A stretch of DNA of 64,000 bases. Origin: Dichotomocladium elegans. Its lineage: Eukaryota; Mucoromycota; Mucoromycetes; Mucorales; Lichtheimiaceae. Position numbers and translations under genes: made by a program. Below the pieces are notes generated by a model that was given only the letters and a program-made list of their open reading frames with translations, made no database searches and was not told the origin of the DNA. Of the stretch, positions 47,398-57,558 are shown one piece after another. Within the stretch, counting starts at the first letter, position 1, and each line of letters starts with the position of its first letter. The stretch spans positions 20,121-84,120 of the forward strand of contig JAIXMN010000050.1 of NCBI GenBank assembly GCA_025716815.1, written 5' to 3'.

Positions 47398-50300
47398 AAC
47401 TTCGATTCCCCGATGGACGACCAAGAACCGTACAATAACTACTGCCGCAATTGTGGGGGCTATGGTCACGATGAAGATATCTGCACTTCCGAGATCCCAG
47501 ATCGTTGTTACAACTGTGGAGGACATGGTCACGATGAATATGCCTGCACTTCCGAAAGAATGTCACGATGTTATAACTGTGGTAATGAATACCATTTTGC
47601 CCGGAATTGCATGTTGCCGACACTGCCAAACGCGTACCGATTTCGACTGATAGTAAAGCGACATCAACGAGAAAAACGACAAAGACACAAACATACAACA
47701 TTACAGCGACATGTTATACAACAAGATAACCAAGACACGAACACGCAATATGAAGAACTATCCGAAAATCTAATCGACATCGACATGGACGATTTTACTG
47801 TGACACAGTACGAGGGACAACTCGACGACGACGTACACTACCTTGACAAATTATACACCCACAATGAAACCGACCTACCACTTTATGACTTGCTATGTAA
47901 CGGACGCGTGTGTGGGACCCTTTTGGACAGTGGCGCATCCGCGACATATGTGTCACCCCGTATTGTAGAAGGCTTGCCACGCACACGTGTCACTAGTCGC
48001 CAAGTCCAAACCGCCGGCAGGCACATTCTCAGTATCACAGCGAAAGTCACCTTGATGCTCGACATTGATGGCCTTATCCACCAGGTCCCTGCGTATATCC
48101 TTGACACCAAATTCGACTTAATCCTCGGCCGTGATTGGATAAAACGCATGAAGCCCGTGCCTGACTGGGAACTTGACCAGTGGCATATTGTCCATAACAG
48201 CGTAACGCATGTTTTACGTCCTAAGTACAACCGTGTCATCCCAGATCTTGCCTACCTGATTTCCAACCGCCAACTCGAGCGTTTTGAACGTGACCGTCAC
48301 ATCGCTTCCATGTATCTCTGCCTTGTTCGACCAGAGGACGTTCCTTCTGGAGCATCGGAGGATGATGTTCACGTCAAGCCCTTGCTCACTGAGTATGCTG
48401 ATGTATTTCGCGACAAGCTCCCAGGACTACCGCCTCAGCGCGATGTTTACCATGTCATTGATACTGGTGATGCTGCACCCATCAGTCGACCGCCCTTCAA
48501 GATGAGCCCTCGTGAGTTGGATGAATTGCGAAAACAACTAAAAGAGTTACTCGACCTCTGCCTCATCCGGCCATCCACATCTCCATGGGGTGCCCCTGTA
48601 CTTTTCGTCCGCAAAAAGAATGGTGATATGCGTATGTGCGTAGACTATCGTGCGATCAATCGGGTGACGCGACGAAATACACATCCGTTGCCGCGTATCG
48701 ATGAATGCCTGGAACGCCTCGGCGGAGCAAAGTATTTCTCAAGTATCGACCTCAAAAGTGGTTACCACCAAGTAAGGATTCATGAAGATGATGTACCGAA
48801 AACCGCATTCAACACTCGATATGGATCATACGAATTCCTTGTACTTCCATTTGGTCTGACAAACGCCCCACCTACGTTCCAACGATTGATGAACTCAGTA
48901 CTGGGTGAGTATCTCGATAACTTTGCCCTCGTCTATCTCGATGACATCCTCGTATACAGCAAGACCATCGAAGAACACCACATGCACGTCCGTCAGGTTT
49001 TAGAGAAACTTCGCTCTGCAAAACTGATAGCCAACCCGAAGAAGTGCGAGTTTTACAAGACCGAGCTGGAATTTGTAGGTTATCAGATAACGTCGCGTGG
49101 TATCCTGCCATCCCCGACAAAGGTGAAAGCAATTCAAGATTGGCCGATACCAAAGAATGTCCAGGAGGTGCGACAGTTCGTTGGTCTTGCTTCTTATTAT
49201 CGACGATTTATCCGGGACTTCGCCGCCATCGCTGCTCCGCTAACAGACCTGACGAAGGGTACTGGCGCGAAACAAAGAGCGATTGAATGGACCCCTATAT
49301 GTCAAGCCGCATTCGACCAACTCAAAAGCCGTCTCGCAGATGCCCCGATCTTATTACCGCCCAATACGGACTTGCCTTTTGTGATCGAAACGGATGCCTC
49401 GGACCACGGCGTTGGCGCCGTTCTTCTCCAAGAGGGGGAAGATGGATTAATGCATCCCATAGCATTCGAATCTAAGAAATTATCGTCCGCTGAGCGCAAC
49501 TATCCAGCGCAAGAACGAGAGCTGCTGGGCATATTGCATGCATTACGGTCATGGCGTTGTTTCATTGAAGGCCGCTCATATACGATCTACTCCGACCATC
49601 TTCCTCTCAAGTACTTCCGAGAGAAGGGTACACCAACTCCCCGTCTGACCCGATGGATTGCTGAAATCGAATTGTACGACCCTGATATCCGCTACAAGCC
49701 TGGTGCCGAAAACAACGTGCCTGACCTGCTATCTCGCCGCGATGGTGTTACCAGTACCCCTGTCAATCACGCAATGGAGCCCGAATATCTCTATGCCGTA
49801 AAATCCTTACAAGAAACAGACTGGCCGAAATTCTATACAAAACCAGAAGACAAATGGCCGATCAAATACCGCGACTTACTCCAAAAACACCGGGACAAGT
49901 TTGTTGTGCGCAACGATTGCGTATATCGTAAGGTCAAGATTGGAAAAGATATTCACGAGGTTCGGTATGTTCTCTTTGCTCGCCGCGCCGATCTAGTGCA
50001 AGAAGCCCACAAGTCCTTTGGTCACGCAGGTAATGGTACACTATACGACCTGTTACGAAAACGTTACTGGTGGCCCGATATGCGAACCGATATTGCCGAA
50101 TGGATCACCATATGCAAGGAATGTCAACTTGCCGCCAATGCAGATAAGCATGTGCATCACGCGCCAATGAAGCCTCTCGAAGTCCCCCCGCCGTTTTCTC
50201 GTTGGCATCTCGATTTTATTGGTGAGTTACCGACAACAGCAAATGGAAATCGATGGATCCTTGTTGCTGTCGACTCTGCCACCAGCTGGCCCATCGCAAG

Positions 50301-51150
50301 ATCAGTTCAAGATGCTACTGGCGAAGCCATTGCTAAGTTCCTGTACGAGGAGATTGTGCTGCGCTTTGGTTGCCCGGACGAAATTGTTACCGATCGAGGC
50401 GCGAATTTTATGTCACAGGTCCTCGCGCACTACACCAGCCGGATCAAGATACGACACGTTTTCACCTCGGCATTCCATCCTCGAACAAATGGCAAGGCTG
50501 AAAGAACCAACGGTATTCTGAAGCAAATGATACGCAAGTATGTCAATGGGCAGATCCATCGCTGGGACGATTTTGTAGAGCCTGCATTATTTGCAGCCTG
50601 CGTTCGCAAGCACTGGACTACGGGGATGAGCCCATTCTATATGGTTTATGGTCAAGAACCCAAGCTGCCTGGCGACCATCTTCGACCACACATTATCATT
50701 GCCGAGAAAGGCACTAACCTCACTGATGCCGACGCATCTAAGTCTCGAATCGAAGCGCTGCGTGAGCTACGCGCTGCCCGAGCTTCCGCCGAAGAACGTG
50801 TTCATCTCAATGCTGCTCAAGACAAGGCTCGGTGGGATGCTGTGCTGAAGCCTCAAGTCTTCTCTGTGGGTGACCTTGTTCTTATGCGTCACGAAAACAA
50901 GTTAGGCCTAGAATACAACTGGAAAGACCCATTCCGCATACTCAAGACCAACCATGACACCGACATCTACCAGTTAGCGGATATGAACGGAAAAACTTAC
51001 AACTCGTGGGTGCACACAGATCGTCTTCGGCCCATTGCTATGCGAAATGGTACCACACCCACCGACCCATGGTATGACCCAACTGCTGCTCGCGCCGCAG
51101 AGCGTCGCCACCTTGAAGCCGCAGCTGAAGCCCGCGCACAATTGTCATAG
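47395..51150 (+). CDS. Element 4 polyprotein: three zinc knuckles, protease, RT, RNase H, integrase
   Basis: 1251 residues in one frame from ATG 47395. Three CCHC knuckles come first (CRNCGGYGHDEDIC, CYNCGGHGHDEYAC, CYNCGNEYHFARNC). Protease LLDSGASATYVS, RT active site YLDD, and RNase H ETDASDHGVGAVLL follow. The integrase has its zinc part (HKSFGHAGNG ... CKECQ) and catalytic blocks WHLDFIGELP, TDRGANF and NGKAERTNG. There is no chromodomain; it ends after WVHTDRLRPI. No capsid domain precedes the knuckles, so the gag body is missing, probably by internal deletion. Enzymatic motifs are intact, so proteins could still be made. Confidence 0.9.
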   Translation: MNFDSPMDDQEPYNNYCRNCGGYGHDEDICTSEIPDRCYNCGGHGHDEYACTSERMSRCYNCGNEYHFARNCMLPTLPNAYRFRLIVKRHQREKRQRHKHTTLQRHVIQQDNQDTNTQYEELSENLIDIDMDDFTVTQYEGQLDDDVHYLDKLYTHNETDLPLYDLLCNGRVCGTLLDSGASATYVSPRIVEGLPRTRVTSRQVQTAGRHILSITAKVTLMLDIDGLIHQVPAYILDTKFDLILGRDWIKRMKPVPDWELDQWHIVHNSVTHVLRPKYNRVIPDLAYLISNRQLERFERDRHIASMYLCLVRPEDVPSGASEDDVHVKPLLTEYADVFRDKLPGLPPQRDVYHVIDTGDAAPISRPPFKMSPRELDELRKQLKELLDLCLIRPSTSPWGAPVLFVRKKNGDMRMCVDYRAINRVTRRNTHPLPRIDECLERLGGAKYFSSIDLKSGYHQVRIHEDDVPKTAFNTRYGSYEFLVLPFGLTNAPPTFQRLMNSVLGEYLDNFALVYLDDILVYSKTIEEHHMHVRQVLEKLRSAKLIANPKKCEFYKTELEFVGYQITSRGILPSPTKVKAIQDWPIPKNVQEVRQFVGLASYYRRFIRDFAAIAAPLTDLTKGTGAKQRAIEWTPICQAAFDQLKSRLADAPILLPPNTDLPFVIETDASDHGVGAVLLQEGEDGLMHPIAFESKKLSSAERNYPAQERELLGILHALRSWRCFIEGRSYTIYSDHLPLKYFREKGTPTPRLTRWIAEIELYDPDIRYKPGAENNVPDLLSRRDGVTSTPVNHAMEPEYLYAVKSLQETDWPKFYTKPEDKWPIKYRDLLQKHRDKFVVRNDCVYRKVKIGKDIHEVRYVLFARRADLVQEAHKSFGHAGNGTLYDLLRKRYWWPDMRTDIAEWITICKECQLAANADKHVHHAPMKPLEVPPPFSRWHLDFIGELPTTANGNRWILVAVDSATSWPIARSVQDATGEAIAKFLYEEIVLRFGCPDEIVTDRGANFMSQVLAHYTSRIKIRHVFTSAFHPRTNGKAERTNGILKQMIRKYVNGQIHRWDDFVEPALFAACVRKHWTTGMSPFYMVYGQEPKLPGDHLRPHIIIAEKGTNLTDADASKSRIEALRELRAARASAEERVHLNAAQDKARWDAVLKPQVFSVGDLVLMRHENKLGLEYNWKDPFRILKTNHDTDIYQLADMNGKTYNSWVHTDRLRPIAMRNGTTPTDPWYDPTAARAAERRHLEAAAEARAQLS

Positions 51151-51187
51151 TTGTTCGAGGACGACCAACATTCTGAGGAGGGGATAT

Positions 51188-51467
51188 TGTCATAGCACAT
51201 ATTGCTCGACCAATCAACGTCATTCATTATTTTATCCTTTTCTGTCTTCTTCCCCAGTGAAAGCACAGCCGGTCGTAATTCCCTCTTTGGATGCATCGCC
51301 GAATGCCTTTTCTCTCTTGTCTCCATATATTATTATTAGATATCAAAATAGTATAAATATCCAAGTAGTCCCTATACAATAAAGAGCATCTATCTATCTG
51401 CAATTCTTATTCTCCCCACTGTTACTCTTACGTCGTTGCTATTGGCCACGGTGTAACCGCCAAAATA
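51188..51467 (+). repeat. 3' LTR of element 4, first part
   Basis: Matches the 5' LTR up to the insertion of element X. The remaining 11 bases plus the 4-bp duplication are at 62806-62820. Confidence 0.88.
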
Positions 51468-51825
51468 TGTCGTTGCCTTGGTCACTGAGATCCTTTTACT
51501 GGGGACAACGACGGGTTCACACAGAACAGTGAATGTCACTAAGACGATTCGGAAGATAGTGATCGATCCAAAATGATGATGTCCTTTATTCTATATTACT
51601 AGTTTGATATTTATACTTTGTTATACATTGGATATCCATAGAGGTTATGTAAAAGATATGTCACGCCATGTAGAGCTTGTCAGGCCATAGCGACATAATG
51701 TATGCATATGCATACATTGCGGGCATGTGCCTGAGGGCGATGGGATCAGGTCATTCTAGCGTGCATATGCATGATGCAAAATCTTTACATTCATGCCACG
51801 TGACTCGCACGATCAGTCCACGACA
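51468..51825 (-). repeat. 3' LTR of element X
   Basis: TGTCGTTGCC ... CCACGACA on the plus strand. The pol reading frame runs 11 codons into this LTR before its stop at 51791. Confidence 0.93.
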
Positions 51826-54800
51826 ATTCCCTCTCCCAAAACTCTTGGTCGTCCTCGAGCAATAACAATGAATTTGTAGCAGCGGTTCGTCGATCCGCAG
51901 CTCGTGAGGTGGCGGGATCATACCACGTGGATTGCGGGGCAGTGGGAAGGTGGACCGGGCGAAGTCGATCTGTGTGGACCCAAGAATTATAGAGGGAGCC
52001 ATTCATATCCCGCACTTGATAGATATCGGTGTCGAGGTTGCGGGCAGTTACTACAAAAGGTCCCTTCCAGTTATATTCGAGGTTCAGTTTGTTCTCATGG
52101 CGCATGAGGACGTGGTCTCCAATAGCAAAAACTTGAGGCTTGAGCACCGCATCCCAAATGGCTTTGTCTCTTTTGGCGTTGGCAGTGAGCCGTTCTGTTG
52201 CGGATGCCCGAGCTTCTCGAAGGCGAAGTAACGAAGGCTTGCGGTCCTCCAGTAGTTCTTCTGGACTGGCGTCAGGTTCCTTAATTAGCGATGGATGAAG
52301 CATATCACCAGGTAAACGGGGCTCAACACCATACACCAAAAAGTATGGGCTCACGCCTGTTGTGCAGTGTTTTCTGATGCGACAAGCAAAAACGGCTGTG
52401 TCCAAATAGTCATCCCAAGTGGAAATTGCACCATTTACATACTTGCGAAGCATTTGCTTTAGGATTCCGTTGGTGCGTTCGACCTTGCCGTTCGACCTTG
52501 GATGAAACGCAGATGTTGCCTGGTGGTTAACTTTAAGGCGCCCAAGATATGTATTCAGAACTTTGGACATGAAGTTTGCACCCCGGTCGGTGACTACTTC
52601 TGTGGGACAAGAGAACGGCATGACAATTTCGTTAAATAGGAAGTCAGCAATCACCGGGGCAGTAGCATCTGGGACGGCTCGCGCAATCGTCCAATTGGTA
52701 GTGTAATCCACCGCGACAAGAATCCATCGGTTGCCACGGGCCGTTGTTGGTAGTTCGCCGATAAAATCTAAGTGCCAGCGCGAAAATACTGGCGGAATTT
52801 CCAGCAAGCACATTGGGCTGTGATGAGTATGTCGGTCTGCGCTCGCAGCAAGCTGGCATTGTGGGCAGTTTTTGAGCCAGTCTTGAATATCCGTCTTCAT
52901 ATCCGGCCACCACCAACGTTTCTTGATTAAATCAAAGATGGTTTCACGGCCGGCGTGCCCAAAGCTCTTGTGGAAGTGCTGTACGAGATCCGCCCTTCGG
53001 GCAAACAGTGCGTAACGTACCTCTTCTTCCTGTCCGTTGGTTTTTATTTTGCGAAACACCTGATCGTTACGGACCGTGAATTTCGTCTGGTGCTTCTGCA
53101 GGATGTCTTTGTATATCGCTGGCCACTCAGCCGGTTTGCGAGTGTAGAAACGAGGCCAGTCGGATTCTTGGATTGCTTTGACCACATACAGATATTCGGG
53201 TTCAAGTGAAGCTTCGGTCGTCGAACACTGAGGGCCATCGCGACGAGAGAGCAAATCGGGGACATGATTTTCTCGGCCGGGCTTATATTCGATGTGTGGG
53301 TCGTAAAGCTCAAGCTCTGCTATCCATCGTGTTAGTCGTGGCGTGGGCTTGCGCTGTGTGCGGAAGTAGCGGAGTGGATGATGGTCGGTGATTACGGTGT
53401 ATTTTCTTCCTTCCACAAAACAGCGCCAAGCTCGCAATGCCGTAAGGATTCCAAGAAGTTCGCGCTCTTGAGCGGGGTAAGCGCGCTCCTGAAAGAGAAA
53501 ACTTCTTTGACTCAAATGCGACAGGGTGGAGTAACCCATCGGGTCCTTCTTGTAACAGTACACCACCACTGGCGTAATCTGATGCATCCGTTTCAATAAC
53601 AAAAGGCTTTTCCTGATTGGGTGGTTGTAATACCGGGGCACTTGCCATTCGTGACTTAAGTTCGTCAAAAGCGGCTCGGCATTGTTCAGTCCAGACAATC
53701 GCTCTTGTTTTTGCCCCTGTTCCCTGTGTTAGATCGGTTAACGGGGCAGCAATGGACGCGAACCCCCGGATGAACCGACGGTAATGAGAACAGAGCCCAA
53801 CAAACTGCCTCACTTCTTGTACATTGGTAGGCTGGGGCCAGTCTTGTATGGCCTTGACCTTCTTACTCGACGGCAGAATACCTTGAGCGCCCAACTGATA
53901 GCCGAGGAACTCCAGTTCAGTTTGGAAAAAGGTGCATTTCTTGCGGTTGGCTATTAGTTTAGCTTGACGAAGGCGATCAAGGACCTGGCGTACATGTTGG
54001 ACGTGCTCCTCCTCAGTCTTCGAGTACACCAGCACATCATCGAGGTATACCAACGCAAACTTGTCAATACAGTCGGCGAGCGTTTTGTTCATCATTGCTT
54101 GGAAGACCGGTGGTGCGTTTGTCAGGCCGAAACTGAGGACGCGCCACTCGAATGATCCATACCTAGTATTAAAAGCCGTCTTTGGGATATCCTCTTCGCG
54201 GATTCGGACTTGATGGTACCCACTACGAAGGTCTATGCTAGAAAAGTATCGTGCGCCGGCAAGTCTCTCGAGACACTCGTCAATCCGCGGGAGAGGATGG
54301 GAATTCCTTTTTGTCACCGCATTCAGCGCGCGATAATCAATGCAAAGGCGGAGGGAACCGTCCTTTTTGCGTACGAAGAGCACTGGTGCTCCCCATGGTG
54401 ATGCGCTTGGTCGGATAAGGCGTAATTCTAGTAACTCGTCAAGCTGTTTACGCAATTCGTCCAGTTCCCGAGGACTCATTTTATAAGGATGTCGATTGAT
54501 AGGAGTTGCATCGCCAGTGTTGATGACATGGGACACATCACGAATTGGAGGAAGCCCTGGAAGTTTGTCCTGGAAGACGTCACTATAGTCAGCGAGTAAT
54601 TCGTTAATGCTGCTACGTGTGGTCGGCGTTTCCTCCGTCGATGGCTCTTTTAGGTAGAGCAGGAATATATCAGCGACCTGCTTTTGATGTTCTAGTCGCT
54701 GCACTTGTCGATGAGAAATCAGGTAGGATAATTCTGGAAGGTTGCGACGATACTTGGGGTGGAGTGTATACTCTTTGCCGTTCTGCAAAATGCGCCAGGT

Positions 54801-55304
54801 ATCGAGATCCCAATCTGGTGTGGGGTGCATGCGTTTGATCCAATCGCGTCCCAGGATTAAGTCGAATTTAGTATCTAACACGTAAGCTGGGACATCATGT
54901 ACAAGTCCAGCTGCGTTCACTGAAAGGGTTACCATCTCCTTGATTTCCAGCGTATGCCCACCAGCAGTTTCAACTTCCTGGTTGGGGACAACTTTTCTTG
55001 GAAGTCCCAGTGCAACCTTAGATGTTACATATGACGCTGTTGCTCCGCTATCCAAAAGAACCTCGATGGTATTACCATTACATAACATGGAATACAAGGG
55101 CAACTGTGTCTGGTTTATTGAATACAATGACTCAATATGTTTGATGTCATTCCGTATGCCTTGTAACATTCCATGTGGTTTTTGTAGCGGTGGGTCTTCG
55201 GATAGGTCGATCAGAGGCGCAATTTCTGTCTCCGACATGGGCGTCGTCTTGTCCTGGTTCATCGTGTGAAGGGATAGCTTGGTACGCGCCGGGAATCCCT
55301 TCAA
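51791..55304 (-). CDS. Element X pol: protease, RT, RNase H, integrase (one frame change)
   Basis: First ATG in frame is 55262; the frame is open from 55304. It lies -1 to gag, which ends at 55311, so Pol may be made by frameshifting. Protease LLDSGATASYVT, RT YLDDVLVYS, RNase H ETDASDYASGGVLL, integrase HKSFGHAGRET ... CPQCQ, WHLDFIGELP, TDRGANF and NGKVERTNG. The frame changes near 53500 within RNase H at a run of four T on the minus strand; dropping one T restores FQERAYPAQERELL. With identical LTRs this may be a fresh mutation or an assembly error. No chromodomain. Confidence 0.85.
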
Positions 55305-55406
55305 TCCTGACGCGCTTTGACTTTTAAATCATCCCCTTTCGAGGAATGGGCGAACTGTCCCTGCCGGTTCCTCCCGAATGACGGCGAACTACAATTCCGC
55401 GCAAGG

Positions 55407-55709
55407 TGTGGTGGTTAGAGAGTTAGTTGCAGGTGTTTAAACCGTAGGGGCTAAAATCGAGTCTTTGAGACGGGATCCTCTTTATTGAATAAAAATAACT
55501 CTCTTTTTATATGATTTCGGACCAGGGTGGTAGTGGTGATACAAGCGGTAGTCATCGAGCATGGTCCTCCAATCATTACCAGTTAGCGGGCTTTGTAACG
55601 TTGGAATGGGAGGACAGTCGAGACGTGCTGTAGAAGAGGTGGATAAGTCGATAACCCTGCTCAGTACTGTCTGTAGAAGCGCAGTGTTATGAACAGTAGG
55701 GCTATGACA
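55407..55709 (-). repeat. 3' LTR of element Y
   Basis: TGTGGTGGTTAG ... GCTATGACA on the plus strand. On the element strand it has ATATAAAAAG and AATAAA-like signals. It is preceded by the polypurine tract CCTGGTGGGGGGTGA (55710-55724). Confidence 0.92.
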
Positions 55710-55835
55710 TCACCCCCCACCAGGCTGGATACAGCCGTGAGCTGTGTGTATGGTCCTGCGCTTGTAAGTTCAGTCTGGAAAAACCCTTTAAAAAAACCCA
55801 GTGGGAAAAAATTGTGGAAGGGAAAAGACATCGGC

Positions 55836-57558
55836 TTAAGCGCGTGGTCGTAAGCGTTTGTAGATGGCATTGGTGGCAGTACTCTCAGTCTGGCGTTTGG
55901 CGAGCGTGGCGTTGTGGCCCGCTGACTGATAGCTCAGACGTGTGGCAGAGGGAACAGGTGCTGTCCGTGCCTGAGAATTGCGCGGCTTGTTGACGATGGC
56001 CTTCTTGCTTCTACTGGATGAGTGTTCAGTCGGCGTACTCTGTTTTGAGGCTGAACGAGTCGTAGGAGTGGACGTTGGTGGTGCCGGAGCTGTCTGTCCC
56101 CTTAGTCCCTGTTGTATACGGGTGTTGGCTTTCGGGTTGCGACGCTGCCAGTATTCCGTGATTAGTTCTGTGCCTGTGAAGTTAGCCGCTGGTTCCCATG
56201 TGTCATCTTTTTCCGTGTATCCCTTCCAGTGTGTACGATAAACATAGTTGCCTGGAGTGCCATCATGATCAATGATTGCCTGCACTTCATAGTGGTCCTG
56301 GCTGGATGGCACTGGTTCTTGCGAGATCAGTTTGATGTGCGATGGTGGGATATTGAACGGAAGAAGCGCGCCTGTCGAGTCTGTCAGGACGTATGCCCCG
56401 CCCTTGTTGACCCCATTAACAGTGAATGGTCCTTCATACCGCGGTTCCGTCTTGCTACCCCTGGTGACATTGCGGATCATGACCTTGCTGCCAGCTGGAT
56501 AAGGGTCAACTATCCGGTGATTCGAATCAAAGCGGGCTTTTTCAGCATCTCGGGTGGCTTTCATGCGCTGACGGATGGCTGGTATAACCACCGCTTCCAT
56601 CTCGCTAAGTCGTTCACGCGCTGCCTCGTAGTCAACTGTAGGTTGTGCGCTATCCCCTGTAGTTGAGTCAGTGTAGTTAGTGAAGGCGTTGGGTGGACGA
56701 GCAAACATGAGCGAGAAAGGTCGTGAGCCATGTATGGCGGCATGCTTAATGTTAAGTGCGAATTGCACGCTTGGGACGTGAATGTCCCATTCTGACTTTT
56801 TGCCTTGCAGCTGTTTGACGATTGCGTTCTTGGCAAGACCGACCCATTTCTCTGCTACGCCGTTGGCGCGTGGGTGATAAGGAGTGATAAGGCGGTGGTC
56901 GAGGCCAGAGATATCTGCAAGCTGCGTGATGAGGTCGTTGACAAATTCTGTGCTATTATCACTGGTGAGCGTGCGCATGGGTCCATACTCCATCATATGT
57001 GCCCACAGTTGTCGTGCTATAGTAAGTGCAGACTTATCTGGAATTGCTCTCAGGACGCAGTAGCGTGTGAAAATGTCGACCATGACGAGTAAGTAGTTGT
57101 TACCACTGTCAGACGTAATGTTGAGCGTGCCAAGATCAATAGCCCAATGATCGCCTGGGTACTTAGCGGTGACATGACGCAATGGCTGGAAACCATGTTT
57201 GCCGACATTGAAGCGTTGACAGTCCGTGCATTGCGAGACAAGCTTCTGGGCGTCCTTGCATAGGTTAGCCCAGTGCAGCCCGTCACTGTGAATGGACTTG
57301 GTGATTGCGTCGGCACCGAAGTGACCGAGTAAATGCGCTTTCTGCAGCAATTCGGTACGTTCGTGCTCGGGAGGCGTCATGAAGTCGACGGGTTCAAAGT
57401 GTTGTGCGCGTGCGAGAATGGGCGCATGACCGTCGGTGTTGTTCTGAGAGGAATGTCGAGAAGAAGAGGAGCAGGCTTCTCGTGTGGCTGAGCCTGCAGC
57501 GTTGGTGATAAGGTTCCGTGACGTGCTGCCTGAAACGTTGCTCTTATCCTTTACCCCC
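55836..57558 (-). CDS. Element Y integrase with chromodomain
   Basis: Open from the -1 frame change at about 57558 down to the stop at 55836. After a Ser/Thr-rich linker, the zinc domain reads KAHLLGHFGADAITKSIHSD ... CTDCQ. The catalytic core has GDHWAIDLG, LTSDNSTEFVN and NGVAEKWV. The chromodomain is YRTHWKGYTEKDDTWEP, and the tail is basic. In the upstream frame RNase H ends LVGGKG and a stop, so this part needs a frameshift, an indel correction or separate expression. Confidence 0.88.
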
